Shown: positions 24,760-31,364 of the stretch, one piece after another
How positions within the stretch are numbered: position 1 is the first letter of the stretch
How the letters are laid out: each line of letters opens with the position of its first letter
Assembly (NCBI GenBank): GCA_945883805.1
Contig: CAMCYE010000018.1
Location: 1 to 39,898 of the forward strand
Source of the DNA: Victivallis vadensis
GTDB lineage: Bacteria > Verrucomicrobiota > Lentisphaeria > Victivallales > GWF2-50-93
Length of the DNA: 39,898 nt
Reading direction: 5' to 3'
Program-made: the position numbers and the translations under genes
Notes under the pieces: model-generated
Told to the model about the DNA's origin: nothing
Databases searched by the model: none
The model's input: the letters and a program-made list of their open reading frames with translations, nothing else

Positions 24760-25944
24760 ATGAAAAGATTTGTATTTGTCATTCTCTTTTTCTTCGCCAT
24801 CCTGGCCCTGGACAAGAATCTCTCCGCACAGACACCTGCATTCCCGCAGAAATTCCATATTGAAACCAACTCCGCCTTGGACGAATCAAACAAACCGTTT
24901 GTATTCAAGGGGGTGTCCACCAGGGATCCGGTGGGCATGAACGCAGGCAATGCACGATTCCAGAACGAATGCGTACCCTTTGACGAAACGCTCTTTTCAA
25001 CAATACGGGCGTGGGGCGCAAATACGGTCAGGTTGCCGGTACTGCCGTTCTTCTGGAGAATACAGGGACAGGCGAACACATTGAAGGCTCTCGACCAGGC
25101 AGTCGCATGGGCGGAAAAACATCAATTGTATGTTGTCATATCCTATCAGGCGACCGGATGGCCGAGCACGGACAACCCATCTGACAAATCAGGCAGGACA
25201 ACAACTGAGGAGCTCAATAGTTTCTGGAATGAAGTGTCGAAGCATTTCAAAGGCAACAAGGTGGTTGCGATGTATGAACTGTTCAGTGAGCCGGTCACCA
25301 GGGAATTCACGAAAATATCTGAAAAGGACTGGATTGAATGGGGGAACAATATGGAGGTGCTGATTGACCTGATCAGAAGAAATGATCCCGACGCCATCTG
25401 TCTCGTATCCGGCCTCAGCTGGGCCCACGACATCTCATTCGTGGCAGGCTATCCGGTGAACAGGAAAAACGTGGGATATTCAGTGCATCCGTATCCGTTT
25501 GACTCGCGGCTTTACATAATGAAAAACCTCAAGACCATATCCTCAGCCGCCAAAAAACAGTTCATTTTTGCAACCGAAATAGGTTACGACATCGAACTGT
25601 TCGTAAACCTCTCCGATGTCCAGAGGAAAATTTTGGAACTTTACCCGGAGGTGAAATCGCAGATGGACGAGGTGAAAAGACAGAGCGGAAACAAGCTTTA
25701 CTTCAGCGACCTGAACCAGAAACTGCTGGAAACACTGATGTCCAACCCCAAGACAGCCTCCTATCTCAACGAAATCACCGAGGGCTACCAGAAGGAATTG
25801 AAAAAGACCTTCGATGACGGAAATATAAGCTGGTGCGCCTGGTGCATGTCGTGCGCCTGGCGGCCATGCCTTCTCAAAGACAAACAGTTCGGCACCACAG
25901 ATGCCGGTGACTTCTTCAGGAAATGGCTGCTCGAAAAGAAATAA
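24760..25944 (+). CDS. Secreted glycoside hydrolase family 5-like endoglycosidase
   Basis: 394 residues with a signal peptide (MKRFVFVILFFFAILALDKNLSAQ). The (beta/alpha)8 fold of GH5 is supported by FKGVSTRDP near 49-57, WGANTVRLPVLP near 85-96, the acid/base Glu177 in MYELFSEPV, HPYPFDSR near 243-250 and the nucleophile Glu273 in FIFATEIGY. The residue before the acid/base is normally Asn (NEP); here it is Ser (SEP), which may alter activity. Natural targets of GH5 include cellulose, mannan and xyloglucan; I cannot choose. GGAGG lies before the ATG. The gene stands alone between two repeats, and a WCAWCMSCAWRPC stretch near the end could hold disulfide bonds. Confidence 0.85.
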   Translation: MKRFVFVILFFFAILALDKNLSAQTPAFPQKFHIETNSALDESNKPFVFKGVSTRDPVGMNAGNARFQNECVPFDETLFSTIRAWGANTVRLPVLPFFWRIQGQANTLKALDQAVAWAEKHQLYVVISYQATGWPSTDNPSDKSGRTTTEELNSFWNEVSKHFKGNKVVAMYELFSEPVTREFTKISEKDWIEWGNNMEVLIDLIRRNDPDAICLVSGLSWAHDISFVAGYPVNRKNVGYSVHPYPFDSRLYIMKNLKTISSAAKKQFIFATEIGYDIELFVNLSDVQRKILELYPEVKSQMDEVKRQSGNKLYFSDLNQKLLETLMSNPKTASYLNEITEGYQKELKKTFDDGNISWCAWCMSCAWRPCLLKDKQFGTTDAGDFFRKWLLEKK

Positions 25945-25953
25945 TAACAAGTA

Positions 25954-26060
25954 GCAATCAGAGAGCACGTCAACAGAGTGACGTGGCTACAGAAAATTCC
26001 GAGTTGTAGCAGCGTCACTGTGCTGACGCGTTCCTTTCTTTCCTCCATGAGCGCAATTCA
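25954..26060 (+). repeat. GAGCACG paired-hairpin repeat, copy 2
   Basis: GCAATCAGAGAGCACG on the left and GCGTTCCTTTCTTTCC on the right. The hairpins are ACGTCA-ACAGAG-TGACGT and GCGTCA-CTGTGC-TGACGC, so both stem sides changed relative to copy 1 (G-C to T-A pair). It lacks the 40-bp middle module, and its end reaches the queA stop codon. Confidence 0.8.
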
Positions 26061-27095
26061 CCGCAGCAGCATGCAGTCGCCGTAGCTGAAGAACTTGAAA
26101 CCGTTCACCTTTGCCGTCTCATACGCCTTCAACACGTTTTCACGGCTTGAAAAAGTCGAGACAAGCATCAGCAGCGTGCTTTTCGGAAGATGGAAGTTGG
26201 TAAGAAGAATATCCGCCACCTTTGGCTTGTATGGCGGATAAAGGAATATTGAAGTCTCCCCATGTTCCGCCCTGACAGTCCCGTCAGCATTCGCACACGT
26301 TTCCAAAACGCGCACGACAGTCGTGCCTACAGCAAGGATCTTTCTTCCCTCTTTTTTGGTCCTGTTTATATTTTCTGCTGCCGTCTCCGGCAGCAGAAAA
26401 TATTCGGAATGCATTTTGTGCTCTTCAATATTTTCACACGAAACAGGAAGAAAAGTGCCCGGACCGACATGAAGCGTGAGTTCGGCGACTGAAATTCCCT
26501 TTTCCGCGAACTTCGCAAAAATCTCCTCGCTGAAATGAAGACCCGCAGTGGGGGCGGCTACGGCTCCCTCCTCCTTGGCGAAAACGGTCTGATACCTGTT
26601 CCGGTCGGCAAGCACATCTTCCCTCTTGATATAAGGCGGCAGGGGAATGTGTCCGGCAATCCTCTGGATTTCCATGATCGCAACCCCTTCCGATTCAATG
26701 GTGAAAGTGCCGTCAGGATTTCTTGCAGCTATTCTCACCCACAGTTCGGAACCGTCGGGAACCGATATCCTGATTCTTGTCCCCTCATGCATTCTTTTAC
26801 CGGGACGGAGGAAACTGATCCATCTCATCCCGTCAATCTCCCTCAGGAAAAGTATCTCCACTTTTGCGCCGTCGCCGTTCTTGCGCCCGTAAATCCTGGC
26901 GTTCAGGACTTTTGTGTTGTTTATGACGACGCAGTCGCCCTCTTCCAGATATTCTGCAATGTCTGTAAAACTGCGGATTTCGCAAACTCCGGTCAGCCGG
27001 TCCATGACAAGCATCTTGGAGCCGCCCCGCTTTTCCGGCGGGTTCTGTGCGATTAATTCCTCGGGGAGATGGTAGTTAAACTGATTTAGCTGCAT
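26058..27095 (-). CDS. queA: S-adenosylmethionine:tRNA ribosyltransferase-isomerase
   Basis: It transfers and rearranges the ribosyl part of SAM on preQ1-tRNA to give epoxyqueuosine. The start at 27095 (MQLNQFNYHLPEELIAQNPP) fits the family N terminus better than an ATG 18 bases upstream; 345 residues result. Family motifs: HLPEELIAQNPPEKR, DCVVINNTKVLNARIYG, GAVAAPTAGLHFSEE, TLHVGPGTFLPV, HSEYF and TNFHLPKSTLLMLVS. The start lies inside the end of glgA (20-bp overlap), so it is the last gene of the rhomboid-glgA-queA unit. A palindrome copy lies within FAKFAEKG. Confidence 0.95.
   Translation of the reverse strand: MQLNQFNYHLPEELIAQNPPEKRGGSKMLVMDRLTGVCEIRSFTDIAEYLEEGDCVVINNTKVLNARIYGRKNGDGAKVEILFLREIDGMRWISFLRPGKRMHEGTRIRISVPDGSELWVRIAARNPDGTFTIESEGVAIMEIQRIAGHIPLPPYIKREDVLADRNRYQTVFAKEEGAVAAPTAGLHFSEEIFAKFAEKGISVAELTLHVGPGTFLPVSCENIEEHKMHSEYFLLPETAAENINRTKKEGRKILAVGTTVVRVLETCANADGTVRAEHGETSIFLYPPYKPKVADILLTNFHLPKSTLLMLVSTFSSRENVLKAYETAKVNGFKFFSYGDCMLLR
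26505..26517. repeat. GCGAANTTCGC palindrome in queA
   Basis: CGCGAACTTCGCA on the plus strand, read as F-A-K-F-A-E on the minus strand. Confidence 0.8.
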
Positions 27096-28665
27096 CGTCG
27101 TATAGTTTCTCATATAGGTCGGCTGTGTGCTTCCAGGAAAAATCCTGTTTCATCCCGTTGGTCTGGACCTGCCTGTACCCTTCAGGTTCAAGCCTGTAAA
27201 CTGATGCAGCCCAGCGCATGGTGTTGAGCAGGGAGCGCGGATTAAGATCCCACAGCTTGAATCCCGTCGAACGCGAGAAATCCTTCGGATCATAATTGAT
27301 GACGGTATCCTCAAGTCCGCCGGTAGCCCGGACGATCGGGGGAGTGCCGTAGCGCATGCTGTACATCTGATTGAGGCCGCACGGCTCATACCTTGAGGGC
27401 ATCACGAAAAAGTCGCTTCCGGATTCCACCAGATGCGCGAGCTTGTCGTCATAGCCGATATGGACTGCGAACTTCGCAGGATATTTTGCCGCCAGCCGTG
27501 AAAACGATTCTTCCAGAACCGGCTCGCCGGATGCAAGCGTCACAAACTGCACATCGTCATACATGAGCATGTCTTCCACCGCCGCGATGAACACGTCGAG
27601 CCCCTTCTGGTGCGCGAGACGTGCAACAATCCCGAAGACAGGGGAATGAGGGCGCAACGGAAGCGAAAACCTCTTCTGAAGACCTTCCTTGCATATCACC
27701 TTTCCCGCAAAATCTTCAACGGAATAATTCGCGGGAATCAGCTTGTCTGTTTCGGGATTCCATTTCTCGGTGTCAATCCCGTTTATTATCCCCCTCAGCC
27801 TTCCGGACGCACTGCGTTCCCTGAGCGGCGCATCAAGGGCGAAACCGTACTCAACCGAAAGTATTTCATTTGCATGGGTCGGACTGACAGTCGTCACGAA
27901 ATCAGCCGTCATGATTCCGCCCTTGAGGAGATTTATCTGGTCGTAGAATTCAAGGCAGCTGGTGGTGAAATATTCCCATCCCAGTCCAGTGAAATAGAGA
28001 TGCGATTTATGAAAAATACCCTGATATGCGATATTGTGGACGGTGAGCACCGAGGAGGTCTTGTCAAAATTATGGCAGTATCTGTAAAGCTCACTTTTCA
28101 GATAGACGCAGCAGAGCGCGGCATGCCAGTCGTTCGCGTGAAGAATATCCGGCTTGAGTTTCAGCGCCATAATCGCCTGCATTGCGGCCCTGCAGAAAAA
28201 AATGAATCTTTCAGAGTTGTCGGCATACTCGATGCCGCGCCAGTCGTAAAGCGCCGGACGGTCGAAAAACCTGTGATATTCAATGAAGTAGTAAGTGAGG
28301 TTCGGATTGACCTTATGCTCAAGTATCTGCGCCCATTCCGTCCTTCCCAAAAACGGTATCCCGAGATTCTGATAGCACACCTTGACGTTTTTGTTGTGTT
28401 CCCCCATCATCTTCGGATAATAGGGCATCATCACTGAAACCTTGTACCCTTTTTCTGAAAGCGCGAGAGGAAGGGAAGCTGAAACATCTGCAAGTCCGCC
28501 GGTTTTCGCATAAGGAGAGGCCTCGCTTGTCACCCAGACTATTTCCTTGCGATGCTTTTTGGCAGGTGCGGCCACGGGTAGAACGGTCGCCTCAACAGGT
28601 TTTATCTGCTTGATTTCTATCCAGACTTTCGGAGGCGATTTCTTTTTCCCGGTCGCTTTTTTCAT
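27076..28665 (-). CDS. glgA: Glycogen/starch synthase, ADP-glucose type (GT5)
   Basis: 529 residues. It adds glucose from ADP-glucose to growing glycogen. The N-terminal 40 residues are a Lys/Pro-rich extension not usual for GlgA, followed by IVWVTSEASPYAKTGGLADV, whose KTGGLAD (54-60) binds ADP-glucose. Later motifs include HANDWHAAL, LTVHNIAYQGIF, GIINGIDTEKWNPETD, VARLAHQKGLDV, and MPSRYEPCGLNQMYSMRYGT with the catalytic Glu of GT-B enzymes. AAGGATA lies before the ATG. The rhomboid gene ends 9 bp upstream. A palindrome copy encodes YPAKFAVHIG. Confidence 0.95.
   Translation of the reverse strand: MKKATGKKKSPPKVWIEIKQIKPVEATVLPVAAPAKKHRKEIVWVTSEASPYAKTGGLADVSASLPLALSEKGYKVSVMMPYYPKMMGEHNKNVKVCYQNLGIPFLGRTEWAQILEHKVNPNLTYYFIEYHRFFDRPALYDWRGIEYADNSERFIFFCRAAMQAIMALKLKPDILHANDWHAALCCVYLKSELYRYCHNFDKTSSVLTVHNIAYQGIFHKSHLYFTGLGWEYFTTSCLEFYDQINLLKGGIMTADFVTTVSPTHANEILSVEYGFALDAPLRERSASGRLRGIINGIDTEKWNPETDKLIPANYSVEDFAGKVICKEGLQKRFSLPLRPHSPVFGIVARLAHQKGLDVFIAAVEDMLMYDDVQFVTLASGEPVLEESFSRLAAKYPAKFAVHIGYDDKLAHLVESGSDFFVMPSRYEPCGLNQMYSMRYGTPPIVRATGGLEDTVINYDPKDFSRSTGFKLWDLNPRSLLNTMRWAASVYRLEPEGYRQVQTNGMKQDFSWKHTADLYEKLYDDAAKSV
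27466..27478. repeat. GCGAANTTCGC palindrome in glgA
   Basis: TGCGAACTTCGCA; with the flanking bases CTGCGAACTTCGCAG is a 15-bp palindrome. Read as P-A-K-F-A-V on the minus strand. Confidence 0.8.
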
Positions 28666-28674
28666 CGATTATCC

Positions 28675-29553
28675 TTATCTTTCCGCACGCATCTGTTCGC
28701 GCGCTTTCCGCAATGTCTCCATTTCCGTTTCAGTAAGGCTGTTGATGCCGCCGAGCGACATTTTATCAAGTATCCTGTCAAGCTCGGCCTGCGACACCTT
28801 GTCAGTGTTCGTGACATTCCATCCGGGAGGTGGATTATTCATTGAATACAGTCCCTGTGACTGCTGGGATTTTTTGGATTTGAAGAATGAGAATATGTCC
28901 CAAACCTCGTTTTTATACAGCATCCTTATGTAGAGGTATCCCCCGAGGAATCCGCCGAGATGGGCGAGATGGGCGACTCCGCGCTGAGTGCCCGTCAGTT
29001 CAAAAAACACTTCGAGTATCCCGAAGACGATTGCAAAAGTCTTCAGTTTCATCGGGATAGGCGGCAGGAGAAGCATGATCTTCATATCCGGGAAGAACAT
29101 GGCAGTGGCGATTGTTATTCCGAAAACCGCACCGCTTGCACCGATGCAGGGAATGGAGCTGTCCCAGTTGGAAAGCATCCAAAGTCCGGCACCGCAAAGT
29201 CCGCTGATCACATAAAGATTGAAAAACCGCGCCGCCCCGATTCTCGATTCAAGCAGGGAACCAAAAATATAAAGTCCCCACATGTTGAAGAATATGTGGG
29301 CGAATCCGCCATGAACGAACATATAGGTGAAAAGCCTGTATGCCTGACCGTTTTGCACATCGGTGGAGACTAGGGCAAGAGCCGCAGTCACCTTGTCAGA
29401 ATCAACAAATCCTCCCGGGACGGCAACTCTGGTCTCAGACATTGCCTGGATAGTGAACACAACCGTATTCGCAATCATTATGAGCATGAGCGCGCTCACC
29501 GGCCACGCATGCGAACTTCGCAAAGGATTCCCCATATAATTTCTATCTGACAT
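28675..29553 (-). CDS. Rhomboid-family intramembrane serine protease
   Basis: 292 residues, six or more membrane helices. The catalytic Ser140 lies in GASGAVFG and His198 in AHLGGFLGG; FTYMFVHGGFAHIFFNMWGL (75-94) is the conserved helix 2 region. It cuts membrane proteins within or near the bilayer. After the last helix there is a soluble tail of about 75 residues with an acidic helix pair (SQAELDRILDKMSLGGINSL, TETEMETLRKAREQM), often seen in PVC rhomboids as a short-hairpin domain. It is the first gene of the glgA-queA unit. Its substrates are unknown. Confidence 0.92.
   Translation of the reverse strand: MSDRNYMGNPLRSSHAWPVSALMLIMIANTVVFTIQAMSETRVAVPGGFVDSDKVTAALALVSTDVQNGQAYRLFTYMFVHGGFAHIFFNMWGLYIFGSLLESRIGAARFFNLYVISGLCGAGLWMLSNWDSSIPCIGASGAVFGITIATAMFFPDMKIMLLLPPIPMKLKTFAIVFGILEVFFELTGTQRGVAHLAHLGGFLGGYLYIRMLYKNEVWDIFSFFKSKKSQQSQGLYSMNNPPPGWNVTNTDKVSQAELDRILDKMSLGGINSLTETEMETLRKAREQMRAER
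29510..29522. repeat. GCGAANTTCGC palindrome in the rhomboid gene, other reading phase
   Basis: TGCGAACTTCGCA near the start of the gene, read as L-R-S-S-H on the minus strand. It is the one copy not in the A-(K/N)-F-A phase, which shows that the DNA and not the peptide is repeated. Confidence 0.8.
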
Positions 29554-29573
29554 ATTTTCCCCATCTGTTTTTT

Positions 29574-29681
29574 TAATTAGGCGGCTAGGAACCGCAACTT
29601 GGTGTCAGGTGTCAGTGTTCAGGTGTCAAAATATACAACTTTCCCAGACACCAGACCACTTTAAAAATCCTATAACCTGTT
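29574..29681. repeat. Conserved-end element with GGTGTCA units
   Basis: Left end TAATTAGGCGGCTAGGAACCGCAACTT (GCGG/CCGC stem), right end CACTTTAAAAATCCTATAACCTGTT. The interior has GGTGTCAGGTGTCAGTGTTC-like 7-bp units. It lies in the leader region of the rhomboid gene. Confidence 0.75.
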
Positions 29682-29814
29682 GCATTCGTCTGGAAAAGAA
29701 TGCGTCAGCAGAGTGACGCGGTTTACCCGCCTCCGGCGGCGCCAAAGGCGACCAGGGCTACAGAGCCCGTATTTGCTGTAGCCACGTCACTCTGCTGACG
29801 TGCTCTTTGATTGC
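29679..29814 (-). repeat. GAGCACG paired-hairpin repeat, copy 3, inverted
   Basis: Opposite orientation to copies 1 and 2: it begins GTTGCATTCGTCTGGAAAAG and ends ACGTGCTCTTTGATTGC. Hairpins GCGTCA-GCAGAG-TGACGC and ACGTCA-CTCTGC-TGACGT. The 40-bp middle module CCGCCTCCGGCGGCGCC... is in the same direction as in copy 1 although the ends are reversed. Confidence 0.8.
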
Positions 29815-29817
29815 AAT

Positions 29818-30024
29818 TTAGGGAGCTGATTTTAAAATTGACTCTATAAGGGAGATAAATTTACCTCCAAAAATGAATGTTTCAATCCTGACAGCTCCGG
29901 GATTCCATGGCTTTTCGGGATTTTCAGGCACATCCTGAAAAGTCGCCTCCAAGAAAGATGAATTAAACGTATAGTAATAGAAAGGACAAACCTGCACAGT
30001 TTCCTGTTGCGTATTCAACAACAT
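29818..30024 (+). other. Stretch before the PHP gene; its minus strand may hold a gene remnant
   Basis: On the minus strand an open frame ends at 29818 and reads protein-like (VCPFYYYTFNSSFLEATFQD, then PWNPGAVRIETFIFGG). It has no start or promoter that I can see and would run into the PHP gene, so it could be the decayed 3' end of a lost gene or simply chance. On the plus strand AAGGGGATTTAAAAG leads into the PHP gene. I do not recognise the fragment. Confidence 0.25.
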
Positions 30025-30045
30025 ACTGAAAAGGGGATTTAAAAG

Positions 30046-30954
30046 ATGGACAAGACTATGAAAAGCTTTCGTTATGACTGCTCCGGGCAATGGTTCAAGG
30101 GCAACACGCACCTGCACAGCAACAAGTCTGACGGTGGCAAGAATTTCAAGGAACTGGCGGAATTATATAAGTCCGCCAACTATGATTTCCTCTTCCGCAC
30201 AGATCACTGGGTTGCTTCAGACGTGAAAAAGGATAAAGAAAATTATCCGCTGTTATGGATTGACGGTGTGGAACTTGACGGGAAAGACCATACGGGCTCG
30301 ACATTTCATGTTGTGTGCCTTGGACATGTTACAGGAGTACTCCGTGAAAACGGATTTGAAACTGGGCTGAATTCAGCGCTAAAACAGGGGGCAATCACAA
30401 TCCTCGCCCATCCTCACTGGTGTGGAAATTCCCTGGATGACTGTATCAGATGGCCATTTGATGGCGTGGAAGTGTACAACCATGTCTGCCACTGGCTGAA
30501 CGGAAAGAGCAACGGGTTGATCCACTGGGATGCGGCATTAAAACACAATCCAAACATCCTGGCGTTTTCGGTAGACGACAGCCATCTCCGTCCGGAGCAT
30601 CCGGGCTGGAATGGGGGTTGGATAAAGGTAAATGCAAAAGTATGCACCAGATCATCGATAATAAAGGCGATCCGGTGCGGCAATTTTTATTCAAGCTGCG
30701 GCCCCGAAATAAAATCCATCAGATTCGACGGAACGGAATTGCATGTGACGATGTCACCTGTCAGGTTTGCAAGAATTGTCGGTCCCTCTTCCAATGGTGC
30801 CAGGAAAGGTTCTTTTGACGGCAAGACCTTTACAAATGTCAGTTTCCCCGTCCCAAACGAGTGGCAATACACTTATCTGGAGATTGAGGATCATGAAGGG
30901 CTACGTGCTTGGACAAACAATCTGTTCGTCACAAGTCAGACTGATGACAATTAG
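30046..30954 (+). CDS. PHP-domain-like metal-dependent hydrolase
   Basis: 302 residues, no signal peptide. The N terminus has the HxH metal motif of PHP proteins (FKGNTHLHSNKSDGG), followed by ANYDFLFRTDHW, VVCLGHVTG, ITILAHPHW and FSVDDSHLRPEHPG, which supply further His and Asp ligands. Proteins of this kind hydrolyse phosphate esters; in Lentisphaerae and relatives they often accompany sugar catabolism. The last 80 residues are beta-rich (SSCGPEIKSIRFDGTELHV). The ATG is preceded by AAGGGG at a rather long distance. No operon partner is seen: repeats lie upstream and a convergent hrpB downstream. Confidence 0.8.
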   Translation: MDKTMKSFRYDCSGQWFKGNTHLHSNKSDGGKNFKELAELYKSANYDFLFRTDHWVASDVKKDKENYPLLWIDGVELDGKDHTGSTFHVVCLGHVTGVLRENGFETGLNSALKQGAITILAHPHWCGNSLDDCIRWPFDGVEVYNHVCHWLNGKSNGLIHWDAALKHNPNILAFSVDDSHLRPEHPGWNGGWIKVNAKVCTRSSIIKAIRCGNFYSSCGPEIKSIRFDGTELHVTMSPVRFARIVGPSSNGARKGSFDGKTFTNVSFPVPNEWQYTYLEIEDHEGLRAWTNNLFVTSQTDDN

Positions 30955-31029
30955 AAATGACTTTGGCATTAGTCGTCTCAATCCATTTTATGGGAGACAA
31001 GACAAAATAGTTTGCGCCAGCCTCATTTC

Positions 31030-31055
31030 TAAACTGGTCGAATTCGACCAGTTTA
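31030..31055. promoter_or_regulatory. Perfect 26-bp palindrome between convergent genes
   Basis: TAAACTGGTCGAA joins its exact complement with no spacer. No T-run follows, so it is not a normal terminator. Size and symmetry resemble a protein-binding operator or a recombination site. The rest of 30955-31240 has no gene that I can support. Confidence 0.6.
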
Positions 31056-31240
31056 AAGTCAGGATTGTTCAGTTTCAAATAAATTAATTTTTTCTTTTAA
31101 GACGATAATTCCCGTTCTCATATTTTATACTTACGCATTTTTGCACTTCCACTCCGTGTCTCTGCCTGTCCCGGCGAAGTGCCTTGACGAAGACGGATGC
31201 CTCTGCACTCTGTCACTCTCCTGAAACTGCCAAGAAAAGA

Positions 31241-31356
31241 GCACGCTAAAGCCGTTAACTCCAACGGCAGTTTCATTATGATAAAACTGCGCCCTCCGCA
31301 CTCGGCCACTGGCCACTGGTCTCTAGTCACGGGCCACTCGGCCACTCAGCCACTGA
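31241..31356. repeat. GCACGCTAAAGCCGT repeat followed by CCACTGG-type units
   Basis: GCACGCTAAAGCCGTTAACTCC resembles 39724-39744, and AAACTGCGCCCTCCGCA is the inverse of bases around 39553-39569. It runs into degenerate 7-bp units (CGGCCACTGGCCACTGG) at 31302-31353. It ends directly at the hrpB stop. Confidence 0.65.
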
Positions 31357-31364
31357 TAACGCCC

